Origin: a bacterium
GTDB taxonomy: Bacteria > Patescibacteriota > WWE3 > 2-01-FULL-39-13 > JAQBTZ01
Direction of reading: 5' to 3'
DNA length: 5,223 bases
Assembly (NCBI GenBank): GCA_027624675.1
Contig: JAQBTZ010000051.1
Coordinates: forward strand, 1 to 5,223
Numbering within the stretch: position 1 is the first letter of the stretch; the number at the start of each line of letters is the position of its first letter. Under the pieces are notes generated by a model. The model made no database searches and had not been told where the DNA came from. It was given only the letters and a program-made list of their open reading frames with translations. Shown here piece after piece: positions 1-5,223 of the stretch. A program made the position numbers and the translations under genes.

Positions 1-357
1 CCAATTATTTTGCCAATTAAACCTTTCTGTCATCTCACTCTCACCTAACTTTTGAATATATGTTTTATCAAGCCCAACTTCTCCAACTGCTACGACTGTT
101 TTTTGTTGAACAAGTTGTTCTAGTTGCTTTAAAACTTGAGTGTCTGTATCTGAATTGATCTCTTCTGGATGAATCCCCACTGTAGCATAACTTAATTTTG
201 GAAATTTTTGACTTAACTTAATACTTTGTTTACTTGTTTCTATATCAGTAGCAACATTTACTATGCTTGAAACACCATTTTCCTCTAATAAACCCAAAAC
301 CTGATCTGGGTTGTTATAGTAATCTATCGAAGATAGGTGAATATGAGTATCTATCAC
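1..357 (-). CDS. tatD: TatD-family metal-dependent hydrolase (DNase), N-terminal part, runs off left edge
   Basis: TatD proteins are TIM-barrel metal-dependent hydrolases of the amidohydrolase superfamily; characterised members are cytoplasmic 3'-5' exonucleases/DNases linked to DNA repair. The visible 119 residues are roughly the first half of a usual ~250-residue protein. They show the N-terminal metal-binding motif DTHIHL (residues 3-8, metal ligands H5 and H7), the GIHPEE segment (61-66, the family's G-x-HP motif) and VGEVGLD (91-97) carrying the metal-ligand glutamate E93. Later histidine and aspartate ligands would lie outside the window. The start is GTG at 355-357, chosen because it puts DTHIHL at the expected extreme N-terminus and because it overlaps the TGA of the upstream membrane-protein gene (GTGA), implying translational coupling. 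No Shine-Dalgarno sequence precedes it. Neighbouring metG is a common bacterial partner of tatD. Family assignment is secure; the exact substrate is not. Confidence 0.93.
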   Translation of the reverse strand, partial: MIDTHIHLSSIDYYNNPDQVLGLLEENGVSSIVNVATDIETSKQSIKLSQKFPKLSYATVGIHPEEINSDTDTQVLKQLEQLVQQKTVVAVGEVGLDKTYIQKLGESEMTERFNWQNNW

Positions 358-710
358 TTAATGTTTATAAAAAGTACAGAAAATATTAAAAACACCCAAG
401 CAAAAACAAAATTTACAAGTTGAAAATCGATAAGTGCCACAAACTTTTCTTGCATTTTTTTCACACTTTTATTTGCTACATAAACCATTATTATCATAGT
501 TCCCAATGAAAAGCCTATTAACAAATTAAGAAATGGAATTACAATTGTGCTTTGTACAAATGTGTTTGTAATAAACACTAATAGTAAAACTATAATACTA
601 ATTAATAGCGGTAGAAATAGGAATTTATTGAAAATCGCCATAAATACCTGTACTAACAAAAGTATTATGATTAAAACTAAGACACTAATTAAGACAGGAG
701 AGGTAAACAT
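354..710 (-). CDS. small four-helix integral membrane protein of unknown function, between metG and tatD
   Basis: I do not recognise this 118-residue protein. It is very hydrophobic, with four likely membrane helices at about residues 5-27, 31-48, 57-78 and 98-116. The only clearly charged stretch is 81-95 (KSVKKMQEKF...D), a short basic, probably cytoplasmic segment between helices 3 and 4. No cysteine pair, histidine cluster or catalytic motif is visible. The ATG lies one base after the TAA of metG and the TGA overlaps the GTG of tatD, so expression is almost certainly coupled to both. The gene is real rather than a chance frame: it fits the operon spacing exactly, and its hydrophobic pattern with a basic loop is typical of a membrane protein. 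The first stop (TGA) is followed directly in frame by TAG, a tandem stop. DUF2304-like proteins have a similar size, but the fourth helix fits poorly. Function is open. Confidence 0.8.
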   Translation of the reverse strand: MFTSPVLISVLVLIIILLLVQVFMAIFNKFLFLPLLISIIVLLLVFITNTFVQSTIVIPFLNLLIGFSLGTMIIMVYVANKSVKKMQEKFVALIDFQLVNFVFAWVFLIFSVLFINIK

Positions 711-711
711 A

Positions 712-2136
712 TTAATTTAATTTTGGAAACAAAATTTGTTCGGTAACACTTGGCGTTTTTGAAAAGATATTGTTAATAAAACTGCTTGTTTCTGGCATAA
801 ACGGTTCTAAATTAAATGCAATTTTTCTAATATTTTGTATTATTTCTTCTATCTCTTTTTCAAATTCTTCACCATTTTTCTTCCATAGCTTTTCTTCGCT
901 TATCTTTAAGTTAACCTTAGAAACCTCTGTTGTAATAAGTTGAAGTATCTCATGTAATCTAAACTGACTAAATAAATCTTCTACCTGAAGGAAATATTCT
1001 TTGTCATAATCAAATTTTTGTACTGTGTAATTTTTACTCTTAATTAAGCCTAATACTCGATTAACTAAATTCCCCCAATTATTAACAAGTTCTGCGGTAT
1101 ACCTTTTATCAAATTTAGCATAACCAATATCGCCATCATCGTGATAAGGTAATGATGTTGCAAGTAAATATCTTGTGCCATCCACACCATACCTTTTAAC
1201 TAAATCAGCAGGTCTTATTACATTTCCTAACGACTTACTCATCTTTTGACCATCTATAGTAAAAAAGCTGGTAGCAAATATTTTTTTCGGTAGACGTTCC
1301 TCTACTGCTAATAACATCGCAAGCCAGATTGTAGTGTGAAACCATAAAATATCTTTACCAACAACATGAAAATCTGCGGGCCAAAACTTATCATAAGAAT
1401 TATTTATTTTTAAAGCAGAATAATAATTAAGCAATGCATCAAACCACACATATATTGCATGTTTTTCATCCCATGGGATTCTTATCCCCCATTCAAGGTT
1501 CTCTCGGCTAATTGATAAATCAGGTAACTCATTATTATCCAGTGCCATCTTTAATTTTGAGATTATCTCATTTTTTTTCTGTTCGGGTAACACCTGATAC
1601 TCGTCATTCTCAATTAACTCTAAAACCTTAGGCGCGTACTTAGTAAGCTTGAAAAAATAGTTTTCCTCACGTTGAAATATCGTTTGATCAGGCCGATGAA
1701 TTGGACAATGACCTTGTGTTAAATCTTTTTCTGTTTTAAATTCCTCACAACCTATACAGTAATAACCCTCATACTCTGCCTTATAAATATCTCCTTTTTC
1801 ATATACTTTATTTATAAACTCTGTTACATATTTTTCATGTTGTGGATCGGTTGTTCGAATAAAATAATCGTTACTAATATTTAAAATCTTCCATGCTTTT
1901 AGAAATTGTTGTGAAACTTTATCTACAAACTCTTTTGGTGATTTCCCTTCACTCCCTGCTTTTAAAGCAATCTTTGCACCATATTCGTCTGTTCCGGTTA
2001 AAAAAAAGACCTCTTTTCCTATTGATCTTTGATATCTTGCAACAATATCCGCACAAACTGTGGATAGTGCAGAGCCAACATGTGGCTCCTTATTTACATA
2101 ATATATTGGAGTAGTAATATAAAATTTATTATCCAT
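712..2136 (-). CDS. metG: methionyl-tRNA synthetase (MetRS), compact form
   Basis: Cytoplasmic class I aminoacyl-tRNA synthetase that charges tRNA-Met with methionine using ATP. The 474 residues begin with the Rossmann fold: TTPIYYVN (8-15), HIGH variant HVGS (19-22) and GTDEYG (48-53). The connective-peptide zinc knuckle has C127 and C130 (CIGC) with C144 and H147, a single-zinc CxxC...CxxH pattern as in Thermus-type enzymes. Next come YVWFDALLNYYSAL (229-242, pocket W231 and Y238), VVGKDILWFH (258-267) and the KMSKS loop (298-302). The anticodon-binding helical domain opens with NNWGNLVNR (352-360; N356 and R360 form the NxxxR pair that reads CAU). The protein stops after this domain, so it lacks the C-terminal EMAP/Trbp111 tRNA-binding domain of longer MetRS (about 620-680 residues). 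Position 289, usually His in the methionine pocket (E. coli H301), is Thr. The start is set by the canonical N-terminus; no Shine-Dalgarno is visible. Confidence 0.98.
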   Translation of the reverse strand: MDNKFYITTPIYYVNKEPHVGSALSTVCADIVARYQRSIGKEVFFLTGTDEYGAKIALKAGSEGKSPKEFVDKVSQQFLKAWKILNISNDYFIRTTDPQHEKYVTEFINKVYEKGDIYKAEYEGYYCIGCEEFKTEKDLTQGHCPIHRPDQTIFQREENYFFKLTKYAPKVLELIENDEYQVLPEQKKNEIISKLKMALDNNELPDLSISRENLEWGIRIPWDEKHAIYVWFDALLNYYSALKINNSYDKFWPADFHVVGKDILWFHTTIWLAMLLAVEERLPKKIFATSFFTIDGQKMSKSLGNVIRPADLVKRYGVDGTRYLLATSLPYHDDGDIGYAKFDKRYTAELVNNWGNLVNRVLGLIKSKNYTVQKFDYDKEYFLQVEDLFSQFRLHEILQLITTEVSKVNLKISEEKLWKKNGEEFEKEIEEIIQNIRKIAFNLEPFMPETSSFINNIFSKTPSVTEQILFPKLN

Positions 2137-2160
2137 ATTGATAATATTAACATAAACAGC

Positions 2161-2180
2161 AAATTTATCCTGATAATTTA
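2161..2180. repeat. imperfect inverted repeat between the 122-aa membrane-protein gene and metG
   Basis: TTATC (2165-2169) and GATAA (2172-2176) are perfect inverted arms separated by two bases, and the symmetry continues outward with mismatches to nine bases per arm (2162-2179). The loop is too short for an RNA hairpin, so it is not a terminator. If it is functional it would be a protein-binding site in the 41-base gap before metG, but it overlaps the stop codon of the upstream gene and AT-rich DNA makes such symmetry cheap. Low confidence. Confidence 0.2.
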
Positions 2181-2546
2181 CCTAACCTTATCTGATCTTA
2201 AAACACCTACAAAAACAAAAAATAATAACAATAAAATCAAGGTGATTAAATCTAGTACCTGTAATAGCTGAAAACTAATTAGTAAAGTTACAAAAGAGGA
2301 AACCAGTACTGAAATAATAAGTCCACTACGATATATACCTTTATACTCATACGGAAAAATTATCTTACTTTTTCGCAGTCTAAAAAAATATACAATTAAT
2401 GAACAAATTAATGCTAAAAAAATAAAAAATAATAAACTAATTAATATAATGAATATTCCGGCAGGTCTAGTATTAAATACTATATACCAGATCCCAAAAC
2501 CCGAAAGAATCACGAATGAAACGATTGTGTAAATAAACCTCAACAT
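2178..2546 (-). CDS. small four-helix integral membrane protein of unknown function, first gene of the metG unit
   Basis: I cannot assign this 122-residue protein to a named family. Four membrane helices are visible at about residues 4-24, 29-54, 74-93 and 97-115. The loop between helices 2 and 3 (56-73) is strongly basic (R56, R58, K59, K61, K69, R73), and the C-terminus ends R117, D119, K120, R122; by the positive-inside rule both lie in the cytoplasm, with both hairpin turns (NTRPAG near 25-30 and the tight turn near 95) outside. The YRSGLI segment at the start of helix 3 recalls small membrane proteins common in Candidate Phyla Radiation genomes, but that is an impression only. The ATG at 2544-2546 is the only sensible start and lies 35 bases from the divergent rmuC start. 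metG follows after 41 bases and is probably co-transcribed. No enzyme motif is visible. Confidence 0.8.
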   Translation of the reverse strand: MLRFIYTIVSFVILSGFGIWYIVFNTRPAGIFIILISLLFFIFLALICSLIVYFFRLRKSKIIFPYEYKGIYRSGLIISVLVSSFVTLLISFQLLQVLDLITLILLLLFFVFVGVLRSDKVR

Positions 2547-2556
2547 GTTATTCTTT

Positions 2557-2564
2557 ACTATAGT
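2557..2564. promoter_or_regulatory. candidate bidirectional promoter: palindromic -10 shared by the two divergent units
   Basis: The 35-base spacer between the divergent start codons contains the perfect palindrome ACTATAGT. It supplies TATAGT (five of six matches to TATAAT) at 2559-2564 on the plus strand and the same hexamer at 2562-2557 on the minus strand. Transcription would start near 2571 (plus) and near 2550 (minus), giving leaders of only about 10 and 4 bases. No good -35 is seen for the plus direction. On the minus strand TTGTCA (2588-2583) matches TTGACA at five of six bases, but the spacing of 20 bases is longer than ideal. Symmetric -10 elements are a known basis of bacterial divergent transcription. 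This is inferred, since AT-rich DNA yields -10 look-alikes easily. Confidence 0.35.
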
Positions 2565-2581
2565 TAATACGAAAAGTTATT

Positions 2582-3673
2582 ATGACAAATTCTATCTTAA
2601 TCTTTTTGCTAGCATTAATTTCTGGTAGTCTTGCAACTTATCTTATTCTAACAAAGAAAGGAGCAAAAAATCCTGATAATGATGTATTACAAAAGACTAT
2701 CTTTGATAGTATCTCATCTTTAAACCAAAATATTAATAACACACTACTAAAAACAGTAGAACAAATGGATAAAAGAATTGCAGAAAATACTAACCAGGTA
2801 ACAGAAAGTCTAGGTAAAAATGTTAAAGCAATTGATGAGTCAAAATCATTTATCACAGAGAGGGTTTCTCAAACTGAGAAAACAGTACGCGAGGTTACAA
2901 ATCAACTTTCAAAATTAGAGGAGGCAAGTTCAAAGTTACTTATTACTAACAAAGAGATAGTTAGCTTTCAGAACATGTTAATTGCACCAAAAATGAGGGG
3001 CGGTTTTGGAGAATCTTTACTTGAAAATATGTTAAGAGACGTATTACCACATGATAAATTTCAAACTCAATACACATTTAAAAAAACAGGCGAGATTTGT
3101 GATGCTGTAATATTTTTACTAGATAATAAGATAGTTGGAATTGACTCTAAATTTCCCCTTGCAAATTTTGAAAAATATTTTAACGAAAAAGATGAAATGA
3201 TAAAAGAAAATAGTTACAAAGAATTTATTAGAGATGTAAAAAAACGGATAGATGAAATTTCAAGTAAGTACGTTTCACCCCAAGACAACACATTAAATTT
3301 TGCGATGATGTATATACCTATGGAGAGTATTTATTACGATATAGTTGTTAAACGAGATGGTAATTCTGACAATATCTGGGAGTATGCACATAAGAAAAGA
3401 GTAATCCCTGTTTCACCAAATAGCATAACCTCATATATCTTTACAATTTTAGAAGGTCTAAAAGGGTACGAGGTAGAACAAAAAGCAGGTGAAATATTAA
3501 AAACAATATCACAGCTTAGAACTGACTTTTCAAGAGTCTCAGAAGACTTTGACGTGCTTGGGAAACATCTAAATAACGCAAAAGCTAAATATGATGACAC
3601 AACACGAAGGTTTGATAAAATGGCAACAAAGATAGAATCGATTGATGAAAATGAACAACTAAAAATAGATTAA
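2582..3673 (+). CDS. rmuC: RmuC family DNA recombination protein (membrane-anchored coiled coil with nuclease-like domain)
   Basis: RmuC proteins limit recombination at inverted repeats in E. coli and carry a restriction-endonuclease-like (PD-(D/E)XK) fold; their biochemical activity is poorly defined. This 363-residue protein has an N-terminal membrane helix (about 4-23, followed by K25 K26), a polar, heptad-like coiled coil (about 35-130) and the RmuC domain. Landmarks in the domain are GGFGESLLENML (140-151, with E144), CDAVIFLL (173-180, D174), GIDSKFPL (186-193, with D188 and K190 of the D-x-K motif), FAMMYIPMES (240-249) and VIPVSPNSITSYI (274-286). A further helical, coiled-coil-like tail follows (about 297-355). 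The usual PD before the catalytic strand is CD here, but the acidic residue is kept, so the site looks intact. Length is shorter than the ~475-residue E. coli protein, mainly through a shorter coiled coil. The start is the first ATG, directly before the membrane helix; no Shine-Dalgarno is visible. The helicase gene follows after one base. Confidence 0.93.
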   Translation: MTNSILIFLLALISGSLATYLILTKKGAKNPDNDVLQKTIFDSISSLNQNINNTLLKTVEQMDKRIAENTNQVTESLGKNVKAIDESKSFITERVSQTEKTVREVTNQLSKLEEASSKLLITNKEIVSFQNMLIAPKMRGGFGESLLENMLRDVLPHDKFQTQYTFKKTGEICDAVIFLLDNKIVGIDSKFPLANFEKYFNEKDEMIKENSYKEFIRDVKKRIDEISSKYVSPQDNTLNFAMMYIPMESIYYDIVVKRDGNSDNIWEYAHKKRVIPVSPNSITSYIFTILEGLKGYEVEQKAGEILKTISQLRTDFSRVSEDFDVLGKHLNNAKAKYDDTTRRFDKMATKIESIDENEQLKID

Positions 3674-3674
3674 G

Positions 3675-5223
3675 ATGGACATACAAGACAAAGTTAAACT
3701 AAATAAAAAACAACTTGAGGCGGTTAATGAAATAGAAGGCCCAACTATGGTTGTTGCTGGCCCTGGAACTGGAAAAACCCAGGTATTAACTGCCAGGATT
3801 GCAAACATACTACTAAAAACTGATACCCCACCAGAAAATATCTTGGCTTTAACCTTTACCGAAAGTGGAGTTTATACAATGAGACAAAGATTACTTGATA
3901 TTGTAGGTCTTGAAAGTTATAAGGTACATATCCATACGTTCCACTCCTTTTCCTCTGAAATTATCAAAACTAACCCTGGGAAATTTATTATTTCTGATGA
4001 ACTTGAACCATTATCAGATGTAGAAGGTGTCAAGATATTTAAAGAGATATTAGATGAAAATAATTTTGAATATATTAAAACTTTTAGGTCTCCTTATTAC
4101 TACCTAAAGCAGATTCAATCAAACATCAAAACCTTAAAACGCGAAGGAGTAAGTATTAATGATATGGGGAAGATTTTAGAGGTAGATGAAAATGTAGATG
4201 AAAAGATACTATTTAAAAACAAAGAGCTATTACAGTTTTACAAGATATATCAAGAAAAACTTGCAGAAAAGGGAAGGTATGATTTTGAAGATATGATTAA
4301 CTGGACAGTAGATGCTTTAGAAAAAGACGAAGAGCTACTTTTAGATTATCAAGAAAAATATCTTTACATATTAGTTGACGAATACCAGGACACAAACAAT
4401 GCACAAAACAGGCTAATTAAATCTTTATCAAATTTTTGGGGAACTAGTGCCAATATTTTTGTAGTAGGAGATGAAGATCAATCAATATTTAGATTTCAAG
4501 GAGCATCACTTGAAAATATATTAAGCTTTAAAAAATGGTTTCCTGATTCAAAACTTATAACCCTAACTGATAACTACCGCAGTACACAAACTATCTTAGA
4601 TGGTGCAAAAAGCCTAATTGAAAAAAACGAACAACGACTGAGTAAAAAAATTAAAAATATTGATAAAACACTTAGCTCTAAATCACTATTACCAGAAACA
4701 AAGGTGAAAATTGGTAGCTTTGCAAATAGCTATAGCGAGCTTAACTTTATAGTAACCGAGATAAAAACCTTACTAAAACAAAATGTACCCGCAACCCAGA
4801 TTGCCATTATATACAGAAATAACTTTGATAGTATCGATATTATTCAGGCATTAGTAAAAAATAATATAAAATTTTCAACCGAAGGGGGAAATGATATATT
4901 AAAAGATCCATCAATAAAAATACTTATTAAACTTTTGTATGCTATACAAAAACTTGAAACTGCAGAAGACGATAATGACTTATTCCATATATTAAACTAT
5001 AAATTCCTAAACTTAAATCCAACAACAGTATTAAAATTTATTAGATTTGCTAGTAAAAAAAGGCTAAATTTATTTGAGGCATCAAAACATAAAGATCTTA
5101 CAAAAACGGTTGGAGACATAACAGAGATAATACAGTTTCTTGAAAAAATACAGGTCTGGCACGTAGTTAATAAAGAAAAGTCGTTTACAGAAACTTTCGA
5201 GACAATCATCAATGAAAGTGGAT
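3675..5223 (+). CDS. uvrD: UvrD/Rep/PcrA-type superfamily 1 DNA helicase, N-terminal part, runs off right edge
   Basis: ATP-dependent 3'-5' DNA helicase/translocase of superfamily 1A, acting in DNA repair, replication restart or recombination. The 516 visible codons show the Q motif LNKKQLEAV (9-17), Walker A AGPGTGKT (28-35), motif Ia LTFTESGVYTMRQRL (59-73), motif Ib HTFHSF (87-92), an inserted helical 1B region (about 95-205), YDFEDM (202-207), Walker B VDEYQDTN (234-241), motif III VVGDEDQSIFRFQGA (263-277) and motif IV LTDNYRST (297-304, R302). Domain 2 begins near 343, with the 2B insertion after about 410. Motifs V and VI would lie beyond the window, so completeness and any C-terminal nuclease domain (as in RecB/AddA-like fusions) cannot be judged. 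The ATG lies one base after the rmuC TAA, implying coupled translation. Motif Ia has ESG where PcrA/UvrD usually have KAA. The symbol is at family level; PcrA/Rep or an AddA-like role is equally possible. Confidence 0.95.
   Translation, partial: MDIQDKVKLNKKQLEAVNEIEGPTMVVAGPGTGKTQVLTARIANILLKTDTPPENILALTFTESGVYTMRQRLLDIVGLESYKVHIHTFHSFSSEIIKTNPGKFIISDELEPLSDVEGVKIFKEILDENNFEYIKTFRSPYYYLKQIQSNIKTLKREGVSINDMGKILEVDENVDEKILFKNKELLQFYKIYQEKLAEKGRYDFEDMINWTVDALEKDEELLLDYQEKYLYILVDEYQDTNNAQNRLIKSLSNFWGTSANIFVVGDEDQSIFRFQGASLENILSFKKWFPDSKLITLTDNYRSTQTILDGAKSLIEKNEQRLSKKIKNIDKTLSSKSLLPETKVKIGSFANSYSELNFIVTEIKTLLKQNVPATQIAIIYRNNFDSIDIIQALVKNNIKFSTEGGNDILKDPSIKILIKLLYAIQKLETAEDDNDLFHILNYKFLNLNPTTVLKFIRFASKKRLNLFEASKHKDLTKTVGDITEIIQFLEKIQVWHVVNKEKSFTETFETIINESG

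Noticed and set aside
354..710. Assignment of the 118-aa protein to DUF2304
   Set aside because: Size and hydrophobicity are similar, but the fourth C-terminal helix and the lack of the expected charged C-terminal tail do not fit. The resemblance is too weak to name.
2120..2153. Alternative upstream ATG for metG (2153-2151)
   Set aside because: It is out of frame with the conserved MetRS N-terminus (17 bases upstream).
2137..2177. T-box riboswitch or other RNA leader for metG
   Set aside because: The gap is only 41 bases, with no stem I, T-box sequence or terminator/antiterminator pair.
1893..2271. Open frames on the plus strand inside and just upstream of metG
   Set aside because: They lie opposite metG and the membrane-protein gene, have no recognisable domains or initiation context, and are explained as antisense shadows.
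2638..3600. Minus-strand open frames within rmuC
   Set aside because: They overlap conserved rmuC coding sequence entirely and show no plausible protein features of their own.
3671..3677. Rho-independent terminator or promoter between rmuC and the helicase gene
   Set aside because: Only one base separates the genes, and no GC-rich hairpin with a T-run occurs there or at the other gene junctions.
4997..5212. Minus-strand open frame within the helicase gene
   Set aside because: It is antisense to the helicase coding region, which continues unbroken through it.
1..5223. Alternative genetic code with TGA as glycine
   Set aside because: The recognised genes stay open without any internal TGA over roughly 1,700 codons and their conserved glycines use GGN codons. 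The one TGA seen in frame is at a sensible gene end.
2582..5223. rmuC plus helicase as a defence island (restriction or phage-defence module)
   Set aside because: Both are widespread housekeeping DNA-processing families. There is no methyltransferase, toxin, integrase or composition shift to suggest mobile defence DNA.

Overview
The window is AT-rich (by eye well under 40% G+C), densely coded bacterial chromosome with almost no non-coding DNA. The largest untranslated gaps are about 41 and 35 bases. I see no phage, transposon, CRISPR, rRNA or tRNA sequence. The compact MetRS, the small membrane proteins of unknown function, the helicase with a TFTESG-type motif Ia and the lack of Shine-Dalgarno sequences together suggest a small-genome Candidate Phyla Radiation (Patescibacteria) bacterium. 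That placement is inference; an AT-rich Firmicute or another lineage is not excluded. TGA behaves as a stop and no recognised gene uses it internally, which argues against the TGA=Gly code of Gracilibacteria/SR1.

Layout: two tightly packed transcription units diverge from a 35-base spacer at 2547-2581. The leftward unit (minus strand) reads, in order of transcription: a 122-aa four-helix membrane protein, methionyl-tRNA synthetase (metG), a 118-aa four-helix membrane protein, and the N-terminal 119 codons of a TatD-family metal-dependent hydrolase that runs off the left edge. Spacings are 41 nt, 1 nt and a 4-nt GTGA overlap, so the last three genes are probably translationally coupled. The rightward unit (plus strand) is rmuC, a membrane-anchored coiled-coil protein with a PD-(D/E)XK-like nuclease domain, followed after 1 nt by a UvrD/Rep/PcrA-type superfamily 1 helicase that runs off the right edge after 516 codons.

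Functionally, the left unit joins translation (MetRS) and a TatD nuclease, a pairing common in bacteria, but with a small membrane protein inserted between them and another in front. The right unit is a DNA-processing pair: a nuclease-fold protein and a helicase. The divergent spacer holds a perfect 8-bp palindrome that could give a -10 hexamer on both strands, implying shared promoter control and very short leaders. I found no clear previously undescribed multi-gene system. The most interesting points are the two unassigned membrane proteins flanking metG, a substitution at a methionine-pocket position of MetRS, the symmetric divergent promoter, and the rmuC-helicase coupling.
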